Shown here: piece after piece, positions 6,010 to 12,470 of the stretch
Layout of the letters: every line of letters begins with the position of its first letter
Numbering within the stretch: position 1 is the first letter of the stretch
Assembly: GCA_002376325.1 (NCBI GenBank)
Contig: DFMR01000023.1
Span: forward strand, 1-12,470
Reading direction: 5' to 3'
Length of the DNA: 12,470 nt
Source: Proteobacteria bacterium UBA3588
GTDB lineage: Bacteria > Pseudomonadota > Gammaproteobacteria > Thiohalomonadales > Thiohalomonadaceae
Translations under genes and position numbers: made by a program
Notes under the pieces: model-generated
Seen by the model: only the letters and a program-made list of their open reading frames with translations
The model's database searches: none
Told to the model about the DNA's origin: nothing

Positions 6010-9000
6010 GTGACAACGCCCCTCGACCATCTGCAGACGGCGATTGATGAGTGCATGCCCGCCGAACGTGCCGACCTGCTGCGCCGTTGGCACGGCCTGC
6101 GCCGCCGCGTGCGCGAAGGCAAACCTTACGACCGCGGCTTGACGGAACTGATGGCCGCGGTGGCGGCAGCGCAGCAGCGGCTGGCGCAGCGGCGGGAGGG
6201 ACGGCCGGCCGTAACCTACCCCGAAGAGCTGCCGGTCAGCGCCCGGCGCGAGGACATCGCCGCCGCCATCGCCGGTCACCAGGTGGTGGTGATCGCCGGC
6301 GAGACCGGTTCGGGCAAGACCACCCAGCTGCCCAAGATCTGCCTGGAGCTGGGGCGCGGTGTCGCCGGCCTCATCGGCCACACCCAGCCGCGGCGCATCG
6401 CCGCCCGCTCGGTAGCGGCGCGCATCGCCCAGGAGTTGAACACGCCGCTGGGTCAGGCGGTGGGCTACAAGGTGCGCTTCACCGATCGCACCTCGCCGGG
6501 CAGCTACGTCAAGCTGATGACCGACGGCATCCTGCTGGCGGAGGTGCAGGGAGACCGCGACCTGTTGCAGTACGACACCCTGCTCATCGACGAAGCCCAC
6601 GAGCGCAGTCTCAACATCGATTTCCTGCTCGGCTATCTCAGGCAGCTGCTGCCGCGCCGGCCCGATCTGAAGCTGATCATCACCTCGGCCACCATCAACA
6701 CCGAACGCTTCGCGCAGTTCTTCGGTGGTGCCCCGGTGCTGGAGGTCTCCGGCCGCACCTACCCGGTGGAGGTGCGCTACCGCCCGGTAACGGCAGAGGA
6801 CGGTGCGCCCGACGAGGATGAGGACAGCCGCGACCGCGACCTGCCCGAGGCCATCGTCGACGCCGTCGACGAGGTGGGCGCCATCGACCCGCGCGGCGAC
6901 GTGCTGGTGTTTCTGCCGGGCGAGCGCGAGATCCGCGAGTGCGCCGAGGCGCTGCGCAAGCACCAGCTGCGCCACACGGAGGTGATTCCGCTGTTCGGCC
7001 GCCTCTCCGCCGCGGAACAGGACAAGGTGTTCCAGCCCCACGGCGGGCGGCGCATCGTGCTGGCCACCAACGTGGCGGAGACCTCGCTCACCGTGCCGGG
7101 GATCAAGTTCGTGATCGATTCGGGGCTGGCGCGCATCAGCCGCTACAGCCCGCGCACCAAGGTGCAGCGCCTGCCCATCGAGGCCGTTTCACAGGCCAGC
7201 GCCAATCAGCGCGCCGGCCGCTGCGGTCGTGTCAGTGCCGGCGTCTGCATCCGCCTCTACAGCGAACAGGATTTTATCGGCCGCCCGCGCTACACCGATC
7301 CGGAGATCCTGCGCACCAATCTCGCCAGCGTCATCCTGCAGATGGGCGCCCTCAATCTCGGCGACGTGGAGGCGTTTCCGTTTCCCGAACCGCCCGACAG
7401 CCGCGCTGTCCACGACGGCTTTCAGCTGCTGCACGAGCTGGGCGCGGTGGACAGGCAACGCGGCCTCACCGAGACCGGACGGCGTCTGGCGCGCCTGCCG
7501 GTGGACCCGCGCCTCGGGCGCATGCTGCTCACCGCCGAGCATGAGGGCGCGTTGCACGAACTGATGATCATCGCCTCGGCCCTTTCGGTGCAGGACCCGC
7601 GCGAACGGCCGCAGGAGGCGCAGCAGCAGGCCGATCAGAAACATGCGCGCTTTCAGGAGGAGCAGAAAGAGGGGGCGGCGCCGCGCTCCGATTTCAGCGC
7701 CTATCTCAAACTGTGGGACTACTACCACGAGCAGGCGCGCCACCTGTCGCAAAACAAGCTGCGCGCCCTGTGCCGCGCCGAGTTCCTCTCCTACGTGCGG
7801 CTGCGCGAGTGGCACGACATTCACGGCCAGCTGCTGGCGATGGTCAATGAGTTGAAGCTGCGCAGCAACGAGGTGCCTGCCGACTACGGTGCTGTCCACC
7901 GCGCGCTGCTCAGCGGCCTGCTCGGCAACATCGCGCTCAAGGGCGAGCAGCGCGAGTTTCTCGGTGCGCGCAACATCAAGCTCAACATCTTCCCCGGCTC
8001 CGCCCTGTTCAAGAAGCCGCCCAAATGGATCGTCGCCGCGGAGCTGGTGGAGACCAGCAAACTCTACGCGCGCATCGTGGCGGCCATCGAGCCGGAGTGG
8101 ATCGAACCGCTGGCCCAGCACCTGATCAAGCGCAGCTACGCCGAGCCGCACTGGGAGAAGAAGAGCGCGCAGGTGGCGGCCTACGAGCGGGTCACGTTGT
8201 ACGGCCTGCCCATCGTCGAGCGGCGCCGTGTCAATTACGGTCCCATCGATCCGGTGCTGTCGCGCGAGCTGTTCATCCGCGAGGGGCTGGTGGCCGGCGA
8301 GTTCACCACCCGCGTGCCGCTGCTGGCGCACAACCGCCAACTGGTGGCGCAGGTCGAGGAACTGGAAGCGAAAGCGCGCAAGCGCGACATCCTGGTGGAC
8401 GAGCAGACGCTGTTCCAGTTCTATGACGCCCGCCTGCCGCAAGGCATTTACAGCGGCAAGGCCTTCGAGACGTGGCATGCAGAGGCTGGCGAGGAGGAAC
8501 GGCAGCGGCTGCTGATGACGCGCGATGCGCTGATGCAGCACGAGGCGGGTGCGGTGACCGAAGCGCAGTTTCCCGATGCGCTGTTGTGGAACGGCCTGGC
8601 GCTCAAGCTCGATTACCACTTCGAGCCGGGTCATCCCGCCGATGGCGTCACCGTCGTTATTCCGCTGGCGGCTCTGGCTCAGGTGAGCGCGCAGCGCTTC
8701 GACTGGCTGGTGCCGGGGCTGCTCAAAGACAAGCTGATCGCGCTGATCAAGAGCCTGCCCAAGGTGCTGCGGCGCAACTTCGTGCCGGCGGTCAATTTCG
8801 TCGAAGCGGTGATCGCCAACCTGCATGTGGGCGGGGGGGCGTTGCTGGATGACTTCGCCCACCAGCTCAAGCGCATGACCGGCGTCGAGGTGCCGCACGA
8901 TGCGTGGCAGCCGGAGCAGCTGCCGCCGCACCTGCGCATGAACTACCGCGTCGTGGACGAACGCGGCAAGACCCTGGGCGAGGGGCGCGACCTCGATGCG

Positions 9001-9927
9001 TTGCAGCAGCAGCTCGCCGGCAAGGTGCGCCGCACTCTGGCCGAACCGCCGCGTGAAAAGCGGCAACCATCGATGGAACGCGACGGGATCACCGCCTGGG
9101 ATTTCGGCGCACTGCCCGAGAACGTCGAGGTGAAGCGCCACGGCCTGACGCTGAAGGCGTGGCCGGCGCTGCTCGATCAGGGCGAGAGCGTCGCCATCCG
9201 GCTGTTCGAGTCGGAGGCGGCGGCGCAGGCGGCGCAGCGCGACGGCCTGCTGCGGCTGTTTCTGTTGGTCGGGCGGGAAAAGGCCAGGTATCTGCGCAGG
9301 AACCTGCCGGGGATCCAGCCGCTCTGCCTTCACTACAACACCCTCGGCGGTTGCGATGAGCTGAAGGACGAGCTGGTGCAGGCGGTATTCGCCGAGGCCT
9401 TTCTGGTGTCGCAGCCGTGGCCGCGCGACGCCGCGTCGTTCGCGCAGCGCCTGCAGCAGGGGCAGGAACAATTGCTGGCGCTGGGCGCGCGGCTATGTGC
9501 CGCGCTGGGCGAGGCGCTGGCCGCCCTGCACGCGATCAACAAGAGGCTCAAGGGTGCCGTCGCGCCGCAGGAGCTGCCCGCCTTGAACGATATCCGGCAG
9601 CAACTGGATCGCCTGGTAGCGCGTCACTTCGTGTTGCAGACGCCTTACCCGTGGCTGCTGCACTACCCGCGCTATCTCAAGGCGGTACAGGCGCGGCTGG
9701 AGAAGCTGGGTCGCAGCCCCGAGCGCGATCGTCAGCAGCGGCTGGAGCTGGACGCGCTGTGGCACGACTACGAGACGCGCGCGGCGCAGGGCGGCCTCAG
9801 CGCGGCGCAGCGGGAGTTCCGCTGGCTGCTGGAAGAGTTGCGCGTATCGCTGTTTGCCCAGGAGCTGAAGACGGTGCAGCCGGTCTCGGTGCCGCGGTTG
9901 CGAAAGCTGTGGAAGGAGCTGTGCTGA
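6010..9927 (+). CDS. hrpA: ATP-dependent RNA helicase HrpA (DEAH box)
   Basis: HrpA is a DEAH/RHA-type RNA helicase; in E. coli it is linked to fimbrial mRNA processing and to rescue of stalled or collided ribosomes. The 1,305-aa product matches the E. coli length of 1,300. Visible motifs, numbered from GTG 6010: Walker A GETGSGKT at 97-104, DEAH at 194-197, SAT at 226-228, TNVAETSL at about 353-360, and QRAGRCGR at 400-407. A helicase-associated region follows, with YEQ-like segments such as LCRAEFLSYVRLREW. The long C-terminal DUF3418-type region, specific to bacterial HrpA, includes NYGPIDPVLSRELFI. A short acidic insert (DEDEDSRDRD) interrupts the second RecA domain. The start was chosen from homology (TTPLDHLQTAIDEC) and the nearby promoter; its ribosome-binding site is weak. 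No partner gene follows in the operon. Confidence 0.96.
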   Translation: MTTPLDHLQTAIDECMPAERADLLRRWHGLRRRVREGKPYDRGLTELMAAVAAAQQRLAQRREGRPAVTYPEELPVSARREDIAAAIAGHQVVVIAGETGSGKTTQLPKICLELGRGVAGLIGHTQPRRIAARSVAARIAQELNTPLGQAVGYKVRFTDRTSPGSYVKLMTDGILLAEVQGDRDLLQYDTLLIDEAHERSLNIDFLLGYLRQLLPRRPDLKLIITSATINTERFAQFFGGAPVLEVSGRTYPVEVRYRPVTAEDGAPDEDEDSRDRDLPEAIVDAVDEVGAIDPRGDVLVFLPGEREIRECAEALRKHQLRHTEVIPLFGRLSAAEQDKVFQPHGGRRIVLATNVAETSLTVPGIKFVIDSGLARISRYSPRTKVQRLPIEAVSQASANQRAGRCGRVSAGVCIRLYSEQDFIGRPRYTDPEILRTNLASVILQMGALNLGDVEAFPFPEPPDSRAVHDGFQLLHELGAVDRQRGLTETGRRLARLPVDPRLGRMLLTAEHEGALHELMIIASALSVQDPRERPQEAQQQADQKHARFQEEQKEGAAPRSDFSAYLKLWDYYHEQARHLSQNKLRALCRAEFLSYVRLREWHDIHGQLLAMVNELKLRSNEVPADYGAVHRALLSGLLGNIALKGEQREFLGARNIKLNIFPGSALFKKPPKWIVAAELVETSKLYARIVAAIEPEWIEPLAQHLIKRSYAEPHWEKKSAQVAAYERVTLYGLPIVERRRVNYGPIDPVLSRELFIREGLVAGEFTTRVPLLAHNRQLVAQVEELEAKARKRDILVDEQTLFQFYDARLPQGIYSGKAFETWHAEAGEEERQRLLMTRDALMQHEAGAVTEAQFPDALLWNGLALKLDYHFEPGHPADGVTVVIPLAALAQVSAQRFDWLVPGLLKDKLIALIKSLPKVLRRNFVPAVNFVEAVIANLHVGGGALLDDFAHQLKRMTGVEVPHDAWQPEQLPPHLRMNYRVVDERGKTLGEGRDLDALQQQLAGKVRRTLAEPPREKRQPSMERDGITAWDFGALPENVEVKRHGLTLKAWPALLDQGESVAIRLFESEAAAQAAQRDGLLRLFLLVGREKARYLRRNLPGIQPLCLHYNTLGGCDELKDELVQAVFAEAFLVSQPWPRDAASFAQRLQQGQEQLLALGARLCAALGEALAALHAINKRLKGAVAPQELPALNDIRQQLDRLVARHFVLQTPYPWLLHYPRYLKAVQARLEKLGRSPERDRQQRLELDALWHDYETRAAQGGLSAAQREFRWLLEELRVSLFAQELKTVQPVSVPRLRKLWKELC

Positions 9928-10031
9928 GAAAGGGGTCAACGGCCCATAAAGATTGCGGCCCCCCGTCCGTCGAAGGTTCACAAAGCGACGCCGTTTTCGT
10001 GGCGAACGTTGTGCACCGGTGCTGCGCGGTG
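9928..10031. other. Convergent gap between hrpA and the EAL-GGDEF gene
   Basis: These 104 bp separate the two convergent stop codons. They hold a perfect 10-bp palindrome, GCACCGGTGC (10013-10022), and a GGCC/GGCC pair (9941-9944, 9957-9960), but no stem followed by a T-run on either strand. No gene or clear terminator is seen. Confidence 0.4.
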
Positions 10032-11939
10032 TTAGTCCGAGTTCGTCGTGGACAGGACCGGTGAGGCGTCGTAGCCATCGGGCGACGGCGACGGCGACGG
10101 CGGCATCGGGGCGCGGCGGCGGTCGATGAACAGGGCATTGCCTTTCAGCTTCTTCGCCTGACGCTTGGCGTCGCTGGCGAGGGCGGCGACCTGATGGTGG
10201 GTGCGGCTCGGCTCCAGGTCGGGGGTGACGGCGCCGACGGAGAGGGTGAGCAGCGGAAAGAACTGACTGTTGCCCTGACGGTCCTGGGCGTAGATGCCGC
10301 CGTTGGCCAGATCCTGGGCGTTGTAGAGGGCGCGCGCCTCGCGTTCGAAATGGCGCAGGATGTGTTCGCAGCGCTCCTTCCAATCGTCGCTGGTGAAGAC
10401 GGCGATGAAGTCGTCGCCGCCGATGTGGCCGACGAAGTCGCGCTGCGGGTCGGTGTGGGCGGTCAGTATCTGCGCCAGTTTCCGGATCACTTCATCGCCC
10501 TTGCTGTAACCGTAGGTGTCGTTATACGGCTTGAAGTGGTCAAGGTCGAAATAGCATGCGGTAAACGGCTGCTGCGCCTCCAACATGCGGTCGATGTGTT
10601 CGTAGATCGGCACGTTGCCGGGCAGCAGGGTGAGGGGGTTGGCATAGCGCGCATTGCGGATCTGCAGTTCGGTGATCTTTTTCAGCAGGTCGCGCACCAG
10701 CCCTACGCCGAGATAGGCGCCGTTGCGCACCACGATGAAATCATGCTCGAACTCGAAGTTGAGGCGGTTGGTGATCATCTGGCTGACCCGTTCCACCGGC
10801 AGGTCGTATTCCACCAGCAGCAGCTGCACGTCCATGATGCGGCTTACCGGGCGGCGGCCATAGAGTTCGCGGCCGTAGTGGCGCAGCAGCAGCTCCATCA
10901 GTTTGGCGCGGCGCACGGCGCCGACCGGGCGTTGTGCTTCCAGCACCGGCAGCGTCTGCACCCCGGGGTAGTCCTGCAGCAGCTGCACCACCTCGTCGAC
11001 CAGGGTATCGGGGGTGATTGCCGGCACGCTGACCGCCAGCGCGCCGATGGTCTCGGACAGGCGCGGCCGCGCGGCGGCGGTGTGGCTGTCCTCTTGCAGC
11101 AAGGCCGGCGGCAACTCCAGCGGCGGCCTCGATTTGGGACGCGAGAAGTAGTAGCCCTGTCCCAGTCCGATCCCCAGTTGGGTAATGACTTGATACTCGT
11201 CGCGGGTCTCGATCCCTTCGGCGATGACGCGCGACCGGGTGCCGAGGGCGATGTCGCGGATCGAACGCACGAACTCCTGTTTGATCGGGTCCTCGTGGAT
11301 GCGTTGGAGGAAGTGGCTGTCTATCTTGACGTAGTCCGGGCGCAGCTCGGACCACAGACGCAGGCCGGCATAACCGGCGCCGAGGTCGTCGATGGCGAGA
11401 TGAAAGCCGTGGCTGCGGTAAGCGGAGGCGGCTTGAACCACGCAGGCGAAGTCGTCGATGGGGTACTGCTCGGTGATCTCGATGACGATGCGTTCGGCGT
11501 GCAGTACGAATTCGCCGCGCTGCTGTAACGCCCTTAGCAGCGGTTTCCCCGGGCAGGTCAGACTGTAGGGACTGATGTTGAGAAACAGGTGGCCGGGTAG
11601 GCCCAACTCCAGGAAGTGGCGGCAGGCGAGACGCCAGCAGGCGCATTCCAGTTCGAGCAGCATCCCGGCGCGATAGGCAGCGTCGAACAGGCCGACGGGG
11701 GCGTGCAGCGGGCTGTCCGACGGGCCGCGGGTCAGTGCCTCGTAGCCGTGGATACCCAGGTCGGCGGCGGCTACTATGGGTTGAAACAGTATCGTCAGCC
11801 GTTCGTGGTCGATGATGTCGCGCAGTTCGGCGCTCAGGTCTGGCCGCCGCGCCGGCGCCAGGGTTGCGGCGGATTCCGCGGCTGCCGGAGCGCAGCATCG
11901 CCCCGCGGCAGGTGGACCGTACAACTCGGAAATGGTCAT
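10032..11939 (-). CDS. EAL-CBS-CBS-GGDEF cyclic-di-GMP signalling protein
   Basis: This 635-aa protein joins a c-di-GMP phosphodiesterase domain, two CBS sensor domains and a diguanylate cyclase-like domain, in that order. The EAL domain (about 37-270) keeps the catalytic set: E67 of EAL, N121, E154, D184-D185 (DDLGAGY), K205, E241 and Q261, so hydrolysis is likely. CBS domains at about 300-425 usually bind adenine nucleotides. The GGDEF domain (about 430-605) has the metal-site FDLDHFK and N473/D482, but the signature is GGDDF (507-511) and no RxxD inhibitory site precedes it. There are no membrane segments, so it is cytosolic. The tail is proline/serine-rich. Start ATG 11939 has AGGAG 6 nt upstream; an upstream in-frame ATG at 11996 lacks one. 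It is divergent from fliW. Confidence 0.93.
   Translation of the reverse strand: MTISELYGPPAAGRCCAPAAAESAATLAPARRPDLSAELRDIIDHERLTILFQPIVAAADLGIHGYEALTRGPSDSPLHAPVGLFDAAYRAGMLLELECACWRLACRHFLELGLPGHLFLNISPYSLTCPGKPLLRALQQRGEFVLHAERIVIEITEQYPIDDFACVVQAASAYRSHGFHLAIDDLGAGYAGLRLWSELRPDYVKIDSHFLQRIHEDPIKQEFVRSIRDIALGTRSRVIAEGIETRDEYQVITQLGIGLGQGYYFSRPKSRPPLELPPALLQEDSHTAAARPRLSETIGALAVSVPAITPDTLVDEVVQLLQDYPGVQTLPVLEAQRPVGAVRRAKLMELLLRHYGRELYGRRPVSRIMDVQLLLVEYDLPVERVSQMITNRLNFEFEHDFIVVRNGAYLGVGLVRDLLKKITELQIRNARYANPLTLLPGNVPIYEHIDRMLEAQQPFTACYFDLDHFKPYNDTYGYSKGDEVIRKLAQILTAHTDPQRDFVGHIGGDDFIAVFTSDDWKERCEHILRHFEREARALYNAQDLANGGIYAQDRQGNSQFFPLLTLSVGAVTPDLEPSRTHHQVAALASDAKRQAKKLKGNALFIDRRRAPMPPSPSPSPDGYDASPVLSTTNSD
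10081..10098. repeat. Three tandem GGCGAC hexamers at a gene 3' end
   Basis: Three exact GGCGAC units encode Ser-Pro dipeptides (SPSPSP) near the C-terminus of the EAL-GGDEF protein. Gain or loss of a unit would keep the frame. Confidence 0.7.
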
Positions 11940-12068
11940 GAGCTGCTCCTGATCTTTTGAACGCGGGGGGAGCAGGCTAGCAACGGCGTGTGACATGTCG
12001 ATGACACGTTGCCTTCGCGGCGGCGAGTGGTTAGCCTTGGGTTCCAGTCCATGAGCACGGAGCGTAGC
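11940..12068. promoter_or_regulatory. Divergent promoter region of the EAL-GGDEF gene and fliW
   Basis: The 129-bp gap must hold both promoters. GCAACG (11980-11985) and CGTTGC (12007-12012) are perfect inverted 6-mers around GACATGTC (11992-11999), a possible operator. A weak sigma-70-like pair for fliW (TTGCCT 12009-12014, 17 bp, TAGCCT 12032-12037) is only 3 of 6 at each box. No sigma-54 or sigma-28 site with correct spacing is seen. Confidence 0.35.
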
Positions 12069-12470
12069 GTGAAAATCATGACCCTCCAGTTTGGCGAGCA
12101 GGAGATTAGCCCGGAGTCGACGCTGCATTTTGCCGACGGTCTGCCCGGTTTCGAGAGTCTTACCGCATTCCAGCTGTTTCACGAACAGGGCGAGCAAGCC
12201 GTACATTGGTTGCAGGCCGTCGCTGCGCCGGAGGTGACGTTTTCCGTGACCGAGCCGCACTCTCTCGGGCTCGCCTATGAACTGACGCTGTCGGATGCCG
12301 AATGCGAGTCCCTGCAGCTGGAGTCGAGCGAGGATGTGGTTGTACTGTTGTTGTTGTCGAGCGACGACGCAGGCGGCGTGCACATTCACCGCAACGCACC
12401 CTTGATCATCAATTGGCGCAACCGTAAAGGTTTACAGAAGTCGTTGACCGATCCGCAGGAGTTCACCCTG
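12069..12470 (+). CDS. fliW: Flagellar assembly factor FliW (3' end cut by window)
   Basis: FliW binds flagellin and, where studied, frees or captures CsrA so that flagellin synthesis follows filament assembly. The visible 134 residues cover most of a usual 150-aa FliW. They start KIMTLQFGEQEI, followed by LHFADGLPGFESL at 19-31, a central beta region with YELTLSDAECESL, and NAPLIINWRNRKGLQ at 109-123, all at the expected spacing. GTG 12069 is chosen because GGAG lies 6 nt upstream and the N-terminus then matches the family's M-K-I opening. In-frame ATG 12051 and ATG 12078 are alternatives. The frame is open to the last base of the window. Divergence from a c-di-GMP gene suggests a motility context; csrA may follow beyond the edge. 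Confidence 0.88.
   Translation, partial: MKIMTLQFGEQEISPESTLHFADGLPGFESLTAFQLFHEQGEQAVHWLQAVAAPEVTFSVTEPHSLGLAYELTLSDAECESLQLESSEDVVVLLLLSSDDAGGVHIHRNAPLIINWRNRKGLQKSLTDPQEFTL

Noticed and set aside
5902..7041. A 379-codon minus-strand frame opposite the hrpA N-terminus
   Set aside because: It covers the hrpA helicase motifs antisense and would also overlap the hrpA promoter; no domain is visible.
7189..9471. A 760-codon open frame on the minus strand opposite hrpA
   Set aside because: It is antisense to the conserved HrpA sequence. Composition is biased to R, Q, L, H and no motif is recognisable.
10194..11528. A 444-codon plus-strand frame opposite the EAL-GGDEF gene
   Set aside because: The opposite strand has intact EAL, CBS and GGDEF motifs; this frame shows only GC-driven openness.
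12001..12016. Sigma-54-like TGACACGTTGCC upstream of fliW
   Set aside because: The two boxes resemble TGGCACG and TTGC, but the required 4-5 bp spacer is missing.
11940..12389. A 150-residue N-terminal extension of the EAL-GGDEF protein
   Set aside because: It would run antisense through the fliW start region, has no ribosome-binding site at its possible starts, and ATG 11939 has a strong AGGAG. FliW explains the same bases.
1..12470. CRISPR array, tRNA or rRNA genes
   Set aside because: No regularly spaced direct repeats and no cloverleaf or rRNA-like stretches were seen on reading; the region is filled by protein genes and short gaps.

Overview
The window looks like a chromosomal segment of a GC-rich proteobacterium, most likely a gammaproteobacterium. 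HrpA (about 1,305 aa) and Ppk1 (690 aa) align over full length with their E. coli counterparts from memory, and a multidomain c-di-GMP protein lies next to a flagellar gene. The genus cannot be read from the sequence alone. The right two thirds is compact, strongly GC-rich housekeeping DNA. The left third is accessory DNA with visibly lower GC in places.

Left, accessory part (1-3812): a complete IS21-family element (1-2591) carries istA and istB, which overlap, and paired terminal repeats at both ends. It abuts a roughly 700-bp segment carrying a minus-strand higB-higA toxin-antitoxin pair. That segment is bracketed by sequences that resemble integron attC sites: an inverted ACACATAACA/TGTTATGTGT pair, internal hairpins, and gene orientation as in a cassette. 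The IS end lies at the presumed outer (R') end of one attC-like site. Next comes a short region holding a GacA/UvrY-like palindrome and a probable 43-aa single-pass membrane protein. A MITE-like inverted repeat (3658-3812) follows; its right arm reaches into the last codons of ppk1.

Right, core part (3800-12470): ppk1 (minus) and hrpA (plus) are divergent over a 137-bp gap that contains an extended -10 promoter for hrpA. hrpA converges on a minus-strand gene for an EAL-CBS-CBS-GGDEF protein with an intact EAL catalytic set and a GGDDF signature. That gene is divergent from fliW, which runs off the window end.

Functionally, ppk1 makes polyphosphate, HrpA is a DEAH-box helicase acting on RNA and ribosomes, the EAL/GGDEF protein turns over c-di-GMP, and FliW is a flagellin/CsrA-linked assembly factor. 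The last two suggest a motility-signalling neighbourhood beyond the right edge. The accessory segment between the IS and ppk1 is the least ordinary part. Its best candidate for something unusual is a higBA cassette between attC-like sites with no integrase in view.
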